From assembly GCA_037074705.1 (NCBI GenBank), contig JAYJMR010000055.1:62001-126000 (forward strand): a stretch of 64,000 nt of DNA. The letters run 5' to 3'. The stretch comes from Zhengitettix transpicula (taxonomy: Eukaryota; Arthropoda; Insecta; Orthoptera; Tetrigidae). Position 1 is the first letter of the stretch. Each line of letters begins with the position of its first letter. Shown piece by piece: positions 27,701 to 40,563 of the stretch. The translations under genes were made by a program, and so were the position numbers. The notes beneath the pieces are model-generated. The model saw nothing but the letters and a program-made list of their open reading frames with translations, had not been told where the DNA came from and made no database searches.

Positions 27701-29349
27701 TAATATTAATAGATTAAGATTTAAAAAGTGCAGGTTTGAGTAATTTTTATAAACAACGTGTCATTTATTATGAAATAAGACTTTATTTTTAGTTTCTTGG
27801 TTGGTGAAATTCCAAACTTGTCGTCGAAACGTCGAAATATTATCATATATTAATTGATATTAATAGATTAAGATTTTAGAAGTATAGGTTTGAGTAATTT
27901 TTATAAAGAACGAATCATTTATTATGAAATAAGACTTTGTTATTTTTAGTTTCTTGGTTGGTGAAATTCCAAACTTGTCGTCGAAACGTCGAAATATTAT
28001 CATATATTAATTAATATTAATAGATTAAGATTTTAGAAGTGCAGGTTTGAGTAATTTTTATAAAGAACGTGTCATTTATTATGAAATAAGACTTTGTTTT
28101 TTTTAGTTTCTTGGTTGGTGAAATTCCAAACTTGTCGTCGAAACGTCGAAATATTATCATATATTAATTAATATTAATAGATTAAGATTTTAGAAGTGCA
28201 GGTTTAAGTAATTTTTATAAAGAACGTGTCATTTATTATGAATTAAGACTTTGTTATTTTTAGTTTCTTGGTTGGTGAAATTCCAAACCTGTCGTCGAAA
28301 CGTCGAAATATTGCGATATATTAATTAATATTAATAGATTAAGATTTTAGAAGTGCAGGTTTGAGTAATTTTTATAAAGAACGTGTCATTTTTTATGAAA
28401 TAAGACTTTGTTATTTTTAGTTTCTTGGTTGGTGAAATTCCAAACTTGTCGTCGAAACGTCGAAATATTATCATATATTAATTAATATTAATAGATTAAG
28501 ATTTTAGAAGTGCAGGTTTGAGTAATTTTTATAAAGAACGTGTCATTTATTATGAAATAAGACTTTGTTTTTTTTAGTTTCTTGGTTGGTGAAATTCCAA
28601 ACTTGTCGTCGAAACGTCGAAATATTATCATATATTAATTGATATTAATAGATTAAGATTTTAGAAGTGCAGGTTTGAGTAATTTTTATAAATAACGTAT
28701 CATATATTATGAATTAAGACTTTGTTATTTTTAGTTTCTTGGTTGGTGAAATTCCAAACTTGTCGTCGAAACGTCTAAATATTGCGATATATTAATTAAT
28801 ATTAATAGATTAAGATTTTAGAAGTGCAGGTTTGAGTAATTTTTATAAAGAACGTGTCATTTATTATGAAATAAGACTTTGTTATTTTTAGTTTCTTGGT
28901 TGGTGAAATTCCAAACTTGTCGTCGAAACGTCGAAATATTATCATATATTAATTAATATTAATAGATTAAGATTTTAGAAGTGCAGGTTTGAGTAATTTT
29001 TATAAAGAACGTGTCATTTATTATGAAATAAGACTTTGTTATTTTTAGTTTCTTGGTTGGTGAAATTCCAAACTTGTCGTCGAAACGTCGAAATATTATC
29101 ATATATTAATTAATATAATTAGATTAAGATTTTAGAAGTGCAGGTTTGAGTAATTTTTATAAAGAACGTGTCATTTATTATGAAATAAGACTTTGTTATT
29201 TTTAGTTTCTTGGTTGGTGAAATTCCAAACTTGTCGTCGAAACGTCAAAATATTATCATATATTAATTAATATTAATAGATTAAGATTTTAGAAGTGCAG
29301 GTTTGAGTAATTTTTATAAAGAACGAATCATTTATTATGAAATAAGACT

Positions 29350-31704
29350 TTGTTATTTTTAGTTTCTTGGTTGGTGAAATTCCAAACTTGTCGTCGAAAC
29401 GTCGAAATATTATCATATATTAATTGATATTAATAGATTAAGATTTTAGAAGTGCAGGTTTGAGTAATTTTTATAAAGAACGTGTCATTAATTATGAAAT
29501 AAGACTTTGTTATTTTTAGTTTCTTGGTTGGTGAAATTCCAAACTTGTCGTCGAAACGTCGAAATATTGCGATATATTAATTAATATTAATAGATTAAGA
29601 TTTTAGAAGTGCAGGTTTGAGTAATTTTTATAAAGAACGTGTCATTTATTATGAAATAAGACTTTGTTATTTTTAGTTTCTTGGTTGGTGAAATTCCAAA
29701 CTTGTCGTCGAAACGTCGAAATATTATCATATATTAATTAATATTAATAGATTAAGATTTTAGAAGTGCAGGTTTGAGTAATTTTTATAAAGAACGTGTC
29801 ATTTATTATGAAATAAGACTTTGTTATTTTTAGTTTCTTGGTTGGTGAAATTCCAAACTTGTCGTCGAAACGTCGAAATATTATCATATATTAATTAATA
29901 TTAATAGATTAAGATTTTAGAAGTGCAGGTTTGAGTAATTTTTATAAAGATCGTGTCATTTATTATGAAATAAGACTTTGTTATTTTTAGTTTCTTGGTT
30001 GGTGAAATTCCAAACTTGTCGTCGAAACGTCGAAATATTATCATATATTAATTAATATTAATAGATTAAGATTTTAGAAGTGCAGAATTGAGTAATTTTT
30101 ATAAAGAACGTGTCATTTATTATGAAATAAGACTTTGTTATTTTTAGTTTCTTGGTTGGTGAAATTCCAAACTTGTCGTCGAAACGTCAAAATATTATCA
30201 TATATTAATTAATATTAATAGATTAAGATTTTAGAAGTGCAGGTTTGAGCAATTTTTATAAAGAACGAATCATTTATTATGAAATAAGACTTTGTTATTT
30301 TTAGTTTCTTGGTTGGTGAAATTCCAAACTTGTCGTCGAAACGTCGAAATATTATCATATATTAATTGATATTAATAGATTAAGATTTTAGAAGTGCAGG
30401 TTTGAGTAATTTTTATAAAGAACGTGTCATTTATTATGAAATAAGACTTTGTTATTTTTAGTTTCTTGGTTGGTGAAATTCCAAACTTGTCGTCGAAACG
30501 TCGAAATATTGCGATATATTAATTAATATTAATAGATTAAGATTTTAGAAGTGCAGGTTTGAGTAATTTTTATAAAGAACGTGTCATTTATTATGAAATA
30601 AGACTTTGTTATTTTTAGTTTCTTGGTTGGTGAAATTCCAAACTTGTCGTCGAAACGTCGAAATATTATCATATATTAATTAATATTAATAGTTTAAAAT
30701 TTTAGAAGTGCAGGTTTAAGTAATTTTTATAAAGAACGTGTCATTTATTATGAATTAAGACTTTGTTAATTTTAGTTTCTTGGTTGGTGAAATTCCAAAC
30801 TTGTCGTCGAAACGTCGAAATATTGCGATATATTAATTAATATTAATAGATTAAGATTTTGGAAGTGCAGGTTTGAGTAATTTTTATAAAGAACGTGTCA
30901 TTTATTATGAAATAAGACTTTGTTATTTTTAGTTTCTTGGTTGGTGAAATTCCAAACTTGTCGTCGAAACGTCGAAATATTATCATATATTAATTAATAT
31001 TAATAGATTAAGATTTTAGAAGTGCAGGTTTGAGTAATTTTTATAAAGAACGTGTCATTTATTATGAAATAAGACTTTGTTATTTTTAGTTTCTTGGTTG
31101 GTGAAATTCCAAACTTGTCGTCGAAACGTCGAAATATTATCATATATTAATTAATATTAATAGATTAAGATTTAAAAAGTGCAGGTTTGAGTAATTTTTA
31201 TAAACAACGTGTCATTTATTATGAAATAAGACTTTGTTATTTTTAGTTTCTTGGTTGGTGAAATTCCAAACTTGTCGTCGAAACGTCGAAATATTATCAT
31301 ATATTAATTGATATTAATAGATTAAGATTTTAGAAGTGCAGGTTTGAGTAATTTTTATAAAGAACGTGTCATTTATTATGAAATAAGACTTTGTTATTTT
31401 TAGTTTCTTGGTTGGTGAAATTCCAAACTTGTCGTCGAAACGTCGAAATATTATCATATATTAATTAATATTAATAGATTAAGATTTTAGAAGTGCAGGT
31501 TTGAGTAATTTTTATAAAGAACGTGTCATTTATTATGAAATAAGACTTTGTTATTTTTAGATTCTTGGTTGGTGAAATTCCAAACTTGTCGTCGAAACGT
31601 CGAAATATTACGATATATTAATTAATATTAATAGATTAAGATTTTAGAAGTGCAGGTTTGAGTAATTTTTATAAAGAACGTGTCATTTATTATGAAATAA
31701 GACT
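29350..31704 (+). repeat. 15-monomer HOR (2355 bp), copy 1
   Basis: Rare variants repeat exactly 2355 bp (15 x 157) downstream: CATTAATTATG (29486 and 31841), AAAGATCGTG (about 29947 and 32302), GCAGAATTGAG (30083 and 32438) and TTAATTTTAG (30766 and 33121). At the left edge the copies differ by ACGAATC versus ACGTGTC and TTGTTATTTT versus TTGTTTTTTT. Very few internal differences were noticed. Confidence 0.9.
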
Positions 31705-34060
31705 TTGTTTTTTTTAGTTTCTTGGTTGGTGAAATTCCAAACTTGTCGTCGAAACGTCGAAATATTATCATATATTAATTGATATTAATAGATTAAGATT
31801 TTAGAAGTGCAGGTTTGAGTAATTTTTATAAAGAACGTGTCATTAATTATGAAATAAGACTTTGTTATTTTTAGTTTCTTGGTTGGTGAAATTCCAAACT
31901 TTTCGTCGAAACGTCGAAATATTGCGATATATTAATTAATATTAATAGATTAAGATTTTAGAAGTGCAGGTTTGAGTAATTTTTATAAAGAACGTGTCAT
32001 TTATTATGAAATAAGACTTTGTTATTTTTAGTTTCTTGGTTGGTGAAATTCCAAACTTGTCGTCGAAACGTCGAAATATTATCATATATTAATTAATATT
32101 AATAGATTAAGATTTTAGAAGTGCAGGTTTGAGTAATTTTTATAAAGAACGTGTCATTTATTATGAAATAAGACTTTGTTATTTTTAGTTTCTTGGTTGG
32201 TGAAATTCCAAACTTGTCGTCGAAACGTCGAAATATTATCATATATTAATTAATATTAATAGATTAAGATTTTAGAAGTGCAGGTTTGAGTAATTTTTAT
32301 AAAGATCGTGTCATTTATTATGAAATAAGACTTTGTTATTTTTAGTTTCTTGGTTGGTGAAATTCCAAACTTGTCGTCGAAACGTCGAAATATTATCATA
32401 TATTAATTAATATTAATAGATTAAGATTTTAGAAGTGCAGAATTGAGTAATTTTTATAAAGAACGTGTCATTTATTATGAAATAAGACTTTGTTATTTTT
32501 AGTTTCTTGGTTGGTGAAATTCCAAACTTGTCGTCGAAACGTCAAAATATTATCATATATTAATTAATATTAATAGATTAAGATTTTAGAAGTGCAGGTT
32601 TGAGCAATTTTTATAAAGAACGAATCATTTATTATGAAATAAGACTTTGTTATTTTTAGTTTCTTGGTTGGTGAAATTCCAAACTTGTCGTCGAAACGTC
32701 GAAATATTATCATATATTAATTGATATTAATAGATTAAGATTTTAGAAGTGCAGGTTTGAGTAATTTTTATAAAGAACGTGTCATTTATTATGAAATAAG
32801 ACTTTGTTATTTTTAGTTTCTTGGTTGGTGAAATTCCAAACTTGTCGTCGAAACGTCGAAATATTGCGATATATTAATTAATATTAATAGATTAAGATTT
32901 TAGAAGTGCAGGTTTGAGTAATTTTTATAAAGAACGTGTCATTTATTATGAAATAAGACTTTGTTATTTTTAGTTTCTTGGTTGGTGAAATTCCAAACTT
33001 GTCGTCGAAACGTCGAAATATTATCATATATTAATTAATATTAATAGTTTAAAATTTTAGAAGTGCAGGTTTAAGTAATTTTTATAAAGAACGTGTCATT
33101 TATTATGAATTAAGACTTTGTTAATTTTAGTTTCTTGGTTGGTGAAATTCCAAACTTGTCGTCGAAACGTCGAAATATTGCGATATATTAATTAATATTA
33201 ATAGATTAAGATTTTGGAAGTGCAGGTTTGAGTAATTTTTATAAAGAACGTGTCATTTATTATGAAATAAGACTTTGTTATTTTTAGTTTCTTGGTTGGT
33301 GAAATTCCAAACTTGTCGTCGAAACGTCGAAATATTATCATATATTAATTAATATTAATAGATTAAGATTTTAGAAGTGCAGGTTTGAGTAATTTTTATA
33401 AAGAACGTGTCATTTATTATGAAATAAGACTTTGTTATTTTTAGTTTCTTGGTTGGTGAAATTCCAAACTTGTCGTCGAAACGTCGAAATATTATCATAT
33501 ATTAATTAATATTAATAGATTAAGATTTAAAAAGTGCAGGTTTGAGTAATTTTTATAAACAACGTGTCATTTATTATGAAATAAGACTTTGTTATTTTTA
33601 GTTTCTTGGTTGGTGAAATTCCAAACTTGTCGTCGAAACGTCGAAATATTATCATATATTAATTGATATTAATAGATTAAGATTTTAGAAGTGCAGGTTT
33701 GAGTAATTTTTATAAAGAACGTGTCATTTATTATGAAATAAGACTTTGTTATTTTTAGTTTCTTGGTTGGTGAAATTCCAAACTTGTCGTCGAAACGTCG
33801 AAATATTATCATATATTAATTAATATTAATAGATTAAGATTTTAGAAGTGCAGGTTTGAGTAATTTTTATAAAGAACGTGTCATTTATTATGAAATAAGA
33901 CTTTGTTATTTTTAGATTCTTGGTTGGTGAAATTCCAAACTTGTCGTCGAAACGTCGAAATATTACGATATATTAATTAATATTAATAGATTAAGATTTT
34001 AGAAGTGCAGGTTTGAGTAATTTTTATAAAGAACGTGTCATTTATTATGAAATAAGACTT
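31705..34060 (+). repeat. 15-monomer HOR (2355 bp), copy 2
   Basis: Second copy of the 29350-31704 unit. One difference noticed is AAACTTTTCGTCG near 31.9 kb against AAACTTGTCGTCG in copy 1. Similarity ends near 34135, where this side reads AATTAATATT and the corresponding copy 1 continuation reads AATTGATATT. Its last kilobase is also the first part of the 20-monomer HOR, so the two HORs overlap. Confidence 0.9.
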
Positions 34061-36306
34061 TGTTTTTTTTAGTTTCTTGGTTGGTGAAATTCCAAACTTG
34101 TCGTCGAAACGTCGAAATATTATCATATATTAATTAATATTAATAGATTAAGATTTAAAAAGTGCAGGTTTGAGTAATTTTTATAAACAACGTGTCATTT
34201 ATTATGAAATAAGACTTTGTTATTTTTAGTTTCTTGGTTGGTGAAATTCCAAACTTGTCGTCGAAACGTCGAAATATTATCATATATTAATTGATATTAA
34301 TAGATTAAGATTTTAGAAGTGCAGGTTTGAGTAATTTTTATAAAGAACGTGTCATTTATTATGAAATAAGACTTTGTTATTTATAGTTTCTTGGTTGGTG
34401 AAATTCCAAACTTGTCGTCGAAACGTCGAAATATTGCGATATATTAATTAATATTAATAGATTAAGATTTTAGAAGTGCAGGTTTGAGTAATTTTTATAA
34501 AGAACGTGTCATTTATTATGAAATAAGACTTTGTTATTTTTAGTTTCTTGGTTGGTGAAATTCCAAACTTGTCGAAACGTCGAAATATTATCATATATTA
34601 ATTAATATTAATAGATTAAGATTTTAGAAGTGCAGGTTTGAGTAATTTTTATAAAGAACGTGTCATTTATTATGAAATAAACTTTGTTATTTTTAGTTTC
34701 TTGGTTGGTGAAATTCCAAACTTGTCGTCGAAACGTCAAAATATTATCATATATTAATTAATATTAATAGATTAAGATTTTAGAAGTGCTGGTTTGAGTA
34801 ATTTTTATAAAGAACGAATCATTTATTATGAAATAAGACTTTGTTATTTTTAGTTTCTTGGTTGGTGAAATTCCAAACTTGTCGTCGAAACGTCGAAATA
34901 TTATCATATATTAATTAATATTAATAGATTAAGATTTTAGAAGTGCAGGTTTGAGTAATTTTTATAAAGAACGAATCATTTATTATGAAGTAAGACTTTG
35001 TTATTTTTAGTTTCTTGGTTGGTGAAATTCCAAACTTGTCGTCGAAACATTATCATATATTAATTAATATTAATAGATTAAGATTTTAGAAGTGCAGGTT
35101 TGAGTAATTTTTATAAAGAACGAATCATTTATTATGAAATAAGACTTTGTTATTTTTAGTTTCTTGGTTGGTGATATTCCAAACTTGTCGTCGAAACGTC
35201 GAAATATTATCATATATTAATTAATATTAATAGATTAAGATTTAAAAAGTGCAGGTTTGAGTAATTTTTATAAACAACGTGTCATTTATTATGAAATAAG
35301 ACTTTGTTATTTTTAGTTTCTTGTTTGGTGAAATTCCAAACTTGTCGTCGAAACGTCGAAATATTATCATATATTAATTGATATTAATAGATTAAGATTT
35401 TAGAAGTGCAGGTTTGAGTAATTTTTATAAAGAACGTGTCATTTATTATGAAATAAGACTTTGTTATTTTTAGTTTCTTGGTTGGTGAAATTCCAAACTT
35501 GTCGTCGAAACGTCGAAATATTGCGATATATTAATTAATATTAATAGATTAAGATTTTAGAAGTGCAGGTTTGAGTAATTTTTATATAGAACGTGTCATT
35601 TATTATGAAATAAGACTTTGTTATTTTTAGTTTCTTGGTTGGTGAAATTCCAAACTTGTCGTCGAAACGTCGAAATATTGCGATATATTAATTAATATTA
35701 ATAGATTAAGATTTTAGAAGTGCAGGTTTGAGTAATTTTTATAAAGAACGTGTCATTTATTATGAAATAAGACTTTGTTATTTTTAGTTTCTTGGTTGGT
35801 GAAATTCCAAACTTGTCGTCGAAACGTCGAAATATTATCATATATTAATTAATATCATAGATTAAGATTTTAGAAGTGCAGGTTTGAGTAATTTTTATAA
35901 AAAACGTGTCATTTATTATGAAATAAGACTTTGTTATTTTTAGTTTCTTGGTTGGTGAAATTCCAAACTTGAAGTCGAAACGTCAAAATATTATCATATA
36001 TTAATTAATATTAATAGATTAAGATTTTAGAAGTGCAGGTTTGAGTAATTTTTATAAAGAACGAATCATTTATTATGAAATAAGACTTTGTTATTTTTAG
36101 TTTCTTGGTTGGTGAAATTCCAAACTTGTCTTCGAAACGTCGAAATATTATCATATATTAATTAATATTAATAGATTTAGATTTTAGAAGTGCAGGTTTG
36201 AGTAATTTTTATAAAGAACGAATTATTTATTATGAAATAAGACTTTGTTATTTTTAGTTTCTTGGTTGGTGAAATTCCAAACTTGTCGTCGAAACGTCGA
36301 AATATT
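33180..36306 (+). repeat. 20-monomer HOR (3127 bp), copy 1
   Basis: Matches 36307-39433 at a constant offset of 3127 bp. Landmarks: TTTTGGAAG (33214 and 36341), GAAATAAACTTTG lacking one G (34674 and 37801), GAAACATTATCA lacking 8 bp (35044 and 38171) and ACGAATTATTT (36221 and 39348). Twenty monomers would be 3140 bp. The 13-bp shortfall equals the sum of four shared deletions: 3 bp at 34.57 kb, 1 bp at 34.68, 8 bp at 35.05 and 1 bp at 35.86. Confidence 0.95.
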
Positions 36307-39300
36307 GCGATATATTAATTAATATTAATAGATTAAGATTTTGGAAGTGCAGGTTTGAGTAATTTTTATAAAGAACGTGTCATTTATTATGAAATAAGAC
36401 TTTGTTATTTTTAGTTTCTTGGTTGGTGAAATTCCAAACTTGTCGTCGAAACGTCGAAATATTATCATATATTAATTAATATTAATAGATTAAGATTTTA
36501 GAAGTGCAGGTTTGAGTAATTTTTATAAAGAACGTGTCATTTATTATGAAATAAGACTTTGTTATTTTTAGTTTCTTGGTTGGTGAAATTCCAAACTTGT
36601 CGTCGAAACGTCGAAATATTATCATATATTAATTAATATTAATAGATTAAGATTTAAAAAGTGCAGGTTTGAGTAATTTTTATAAACAACGTGTCATTTA
36701 TTATGAAATAAGACTTTGTTATTTTTAGTTTCTTGGTTGGTGAAATTCCAAACTTGTCGTCGAAACGTCGAAATATTATCATATATTAATTGATATTAAT
36801 AGATTAAGATTTTAGAAGTGCAGGTTTGAGTAATTTTTATAAAGAACGTGTCATTTATTATGAAATAAGACTTTGTTATTTTTAGTTTCTTGGTTGGTGA
36901 AATTCCAAACTTGTCGTCGAAACGTCGAAATATTATCATATATTAATTAATATTAATAGATTAAGATTTTAGAAGTGCAGGTTTGAGTAATTTTTATAAA
37001 GAACGTGTCATTTATTATGAAATAAGACTTTGTTATTTTTAGATTCTTGGTTGGTGAAATTCCAAACTTGTCGTCGAAACGTCGAAATATTACGATATAT
37101 TAATTAATATTAATAGATTAAGATTTTAGAAGTGCAGGTTTGAGTAATTTTTATAAAGAACGTGTCATTTATTATGAAATAAGACTTTGTTTTTTTTAGT
37201 TTCTTGGTTGGTGAAATTCCAAACTTGTCGTCGAAACGTCGAAATATTATCATATATTAATTAATATTAATAGATTAAGATTTAAAAAGTGCAGGTTTGA
37301 GTAATTTTTATAAACAACGTGTCATTTATTATGAAATAAGACTTTGTTATTTTTAGTTTCTTGGTTGGTGAAATTCCAAACTTGTCGTCGAAACGTCGAA
37401 ATATTATCATATATTAATTGATATTAATAGATTAAGATTTTAGAAGTGCAGGTTTGAGTAATTTTTATAAAGAACGTGTCATTTATTATGAAATAAGACT
37501 TTGTTATTTATAGTTTCTTGGTTGGTGAAATTCCAAACTTGTCGTCGAAACGTCGAAATATTGCGATATATTAATTAATATTAATAGATTAAGATTTTAG
37601 AAGTGCAGGTTTGAGTAATTTTTATAAAGAACGTGTCATTTATTATGAAATAAGACTTTGTTATTTTTAGTTTCTTGGTTGGTGAAATTCCAAACTTGTC
37701 GAAACGTCGAAATATTATCATATATTAATTAATATTAATAGATTAAGATTTTAGAAGTGCAGGTTTGAGTAATTTTTATAAAGAACGTGTCATTTATTAT
37801 GAAATAAACTTTGTTATTTTTAGTTTCTTGGTTGGTGAAATTCCAAACTTGTCGTCGAAACGTCAAAATATTATCATATATTAATTAATATTAATAGATT
37901 AAGATTTTAGAAGTGCTGGTTTGAGTAATTTTTATAAAGAACGAATCATTTATTATGAAATAAGACTTTGTTATTTTTAGTTTCTTGGTTGGTGAAATTC
38001 CAAACTTGTCGTCGAAACGTCGAAATATTATCATATATTAATTAATATTAATAGATTAAGATTTTAGAAGTGCAGGTTTGAGTAATTTTTATAAAGAACG
38101 AATCATTTATTATGAAGTAAGACTTTGTTATTTTTAGTTTCTTGGTTGGTGAAATTCCAAACTTGTCGTCGAAACATTATCATATATTAATTAATATTAA
38201 TAGATTAAGATTTTAGAAGTGCAGGTTTGAGTAATTTTTATAAAGAACGAATCATTTATTATGAAATAAGACTTTGTTATTTTTAGTTTCTTGGTTGGTG
38301 ATATTCCAAACTTGTCGTCGAAACGTCGAAATATTATCATATATTAATTAATATTAATAGATTAAGATTTAAAAAGTGCAGGTTTGAGTAATTTTTATAA
38401 ACAACGTGTCATTTATTATGAAATAAGACTTTGTTATTTTTAGTTTCTTGTTTGGTGAAATTCTAAACTTGTCGTCGAAACGTCGAAATATTATCATATA
38501 TTAATTGATATTAATAGATTAAGATTTTAGAAGTGCAGGTTTGAGTAATTTTTATAAAGAACGTGTCATTTATTATGAAATAAGACTTTGTTATTTTTAG
38601 TTTCTTGGTTGGTGAAATTCCAAACTTGTCGTCGAAACGTCGAAATATTGCGATATATTAATTAATATTAATAGATTAAGATTTTAGAAGTGCAGGTTTG
38701 AGTAATTTTTATATAGAACGTGTCATTTATTATGAAATAAGACTTTGTTATTTTTAGTTTCTTGGTTGGTGAAATTCCAAACTTGTCGTCGAAACGTCGA
38801 AATATTGCGATATATTAATTAATATTAATAGATTAAGATTTTAGAAGTGCAGGTTTGAGTAATTTTTATAAAGAACGTGTCATTTATTATGAAATAAGAC
38901 TTTGTTATTTTTAGTTTCTTGGTTGGTGAAATTCCAAACTTGTCGTCGAAACGTCGAAATATTATCATATATTAATTAATATCATAGATTAAGATTTTAG
39001 AAGTGCAGGTTTGAGTAATTTTTATAAAAAACGTGTCATTTATTATGAAATAAGACTTTGTTATTTTTAGTTTCTTGGTTGGTGAAATTCCAAACTTGAA
39101 GTCGAAACGTCAAAATATTATCATATATTAATTAATATTAATAGATTAAGATTTTAGAAGTGCAGGTTTGAGTAATTTTTATAAAGAACGAATCATTTAT
39201 TATGAAATAAGACTTTGTTATTTTTAGTTTCTTGGTTGGTGAAATTCCAAACTTGTCTTCGAAACGTCGAAATATTATCATATATTAATTAATATTAATA

Positions 39301-39433
39301 GATTTAGATTTTAGAAGTGCAGGTTTGAGTAATTTTTATAAAGAACGAATTATTTATTATGAAATAAGACTTTGTTATTTTTAGTTTCTTGGTTGGTGAA
39401 ATTCCAAACTTGTCGTCGAAACGTCGAAATATT
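36307..39433 (+). repeat. 20-monomer HOR (3127 bp), copy 2
   Basis: Second copy carrying every private indel of copy 1. The only substitution noticed is ATTCTAAAC at 38464 against ATTCCAAAC at 35337, so the copies look better than 99.9% identical over the stretches compared. It ends where ATTATCA replaces ATTGCGA (about 39434). About 760 bp of related monomers then follow before the LINE. Confidence 0.95.
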
Positions 39434-40194
39434 ATCATATATTAATTAATATTAATAGATTAAGATTTTAGAAGTGCAGGTTTGAGTAATTTTTATAAAG
39501 AACGAATCATTTATTATGAAATAAGACTTTGTTATTTTTAGTTTCTTGGTTGGTGAAATTCCAAACTTGTCGTCGAAACGTCGAAATATTATCATATATT
39601 AATTAATATTAATAGATTAAGATTTTAGAAGTGCAGGTTTGAGTAATTTTTATAAAGAACGAATCATTTATTATGAAATAAGACATTGTTATTTTTAGTT
39701 TCTTGGTTGGTGAAATTCCAAACTTGTCGTCGAAACGTCGAAATATTATCATATATTAATAAATATTAATAGATTAGGATTTTAGAAGTGCAGGTTTGAG
39801 TAATTTTTATAAAGAACGAATCATTTATTATGAAATAAGACTTTGTTATTTTTAGTTTCTTGGTTGGTGAAATTCCAAACTTGTCGTCGAAACGTCGAAA
39901 TATTATCATATATTAATTAATATTAATAGATTAAGATTTTAGAAGTGCAGGTTTGAATAATTATTATAAAGAACGAATCATTTATTATGAAATAAGACTT
40001 TGTTATTTTTAGTTTCTTGGTTGGTGAAATTCCAAACTTGTCGTCGAAACGTCGAAATATTATCATATATTAATTAATATTAATAGATTAAGATTTTAGA
40101 AGTGCAGGTTTGAGTAATTTTTATAAAGAACGAATCATTTATTATGAAATAAGACTTTGTTATTTTTAGTATCTTGGTTGGTGAAATTCCAAAC

Positions 40195-40198
40195 TTGT
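40195..40198. repeat. Putative target-site duplication, left copy (TTGT)
   Basis: The last satellite bases before the LINE read AAACTTGT, and TTGT also directly precedes the resumed satellite at 42251. Four bases can match by chance, so this is weak on its own, but it reconstructs a CTTGTCGAAACG site that exists uninterrupted elsewhere in the array (about 34569 and 37695). Confidence 0.5.
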
Positions 40199-40203
40199 TA
40201 TTT

Positions 40204-40226
40204 GATAGATAGATAGATAGATAGAT
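40204..40226 (-). repeat. (TATC)n microsatellite tail of the LINE
   Basis: Twenty-three bases of GATA units on the plus strand (five full units plus GAT), equal to TATC repeats at the element's 3' end. It marks the 3' terminus in place of a poly(A) tail. The few bases between it and the satellite (40199-40203) may be part of the tail or untemplated. Confidence 0.85.
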
Positions 40227-40231
40227 TTATT
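40226..40231 (-). promoter_or_regulatory. AATAAA polyadenylation-type signal of the LINE
   Basis: On the minus strand AATAAA directly abuts the TATC tail, at the end of the element's 3' untranslated region. Position and orientation fit an RNA 3'-end signal, but the hexamer could also be coincidental in AT-rich sequence. Confidence 0.45.
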
Positions 40232-40563
40232 CACCATTAGCCCTCTAAAGAGGAAATAGGATTCGTCACAAATGTACAGTAGATAAATTGCATATAAACT
40301 TATAATACACAAAAACACACACAAAAATTCATATCTGTTTACATTAGTCTAGTCACTACAATCATACACACTATTTTTAGGAAACACGCACACGACACTA
40401 ATCACTTCCTGGTATTAACCTCCTGTCGCTAGGTACGGAGGGATGTCGTCATAGATATTTACTAAAACAGAAAGCAGAGGCAGGAAAACAGAACCAAAAG
40501 GGGAAAACTGGACAAACTATTACATATTTATAGCATATTCGGCAATTTTGTAGGCAAGGCAGT
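40227..40563 (-). other. LINE 3' untranslated region
   Basis: About 337 bp between the reverse transcriptase stop codon and the microsatellite tail. No further open frame is visible. It contains an A/C-rich stretch near 40310-40326 and a terminal hairpin next to the tail. In this LINE group the 3' end of the RNA is what the reverse transcriptase recognises, so this is the likely recognition region (family knowledge, not shown here). Confidence 0.8.
40242..40253 (-). other. Short inverted repeat near the LINE 3' end
   Basis: CCTCT-AA-AGAGG is a perfect 5-bp stem with a 2-base loop in DNA, about 16 bases before the GATA/TATC tail. Small 3'-terminal stem-loops followed by tandem short repeats are known in CR1/L2-type elements, where they help the enzyme recognise its RNA. 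A role here is inferred. Confidence 0.5.

Larger units (their letters stand above)
1..40198 (+). repeat. Left part of the 157-bp satellite array
   Basis: Continuous head-to-tail satellite of about 256 monomers. The motif CGTCGAAACGTCGAAA recurs at 157-bp steps (TCGTCG starts at 61, 218, 375 and 532), fixing the unit length; occasional 1-8 bp indels shift the register. A representative monomer is 27% GC by hand count. All monomers followed read in the same direction, and the array already runs at base 1, so its left edge lies outside the window. No open reading frame of note exists because every monomer carries stops in all frames. I do not recognise the family by name. Its subfamilies and higher-order units are listed separately. 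Confidence 0.98.
23761..40198 (+). repeat. Satellite block C (TTTTTAGTTTC / ATTATCA subfamily)
   Basis: From about 25.43 kb nearly all monomers share TTTTTAGTTTCTTGG, ACGTGTC or ACGAATC, ATTATCATA or ATTGCGATA, AATAG and GTGCAGG with GAGTAA. Bases 23761-25430 are a transition zone where ATTATCATTTATT, GAAGATTC and AGTATTAAT monomers are mixed. Variation between neighbours is low, and two long near-identical HORs occupy its right half. It ends at the LINE insertion. Confidence 0.88.

Noticed and set aside
1..40198. Protein-coding potential of the satellite
   Set aside because: Stops occur in every frame within each monomer, and no long frame spans several units.
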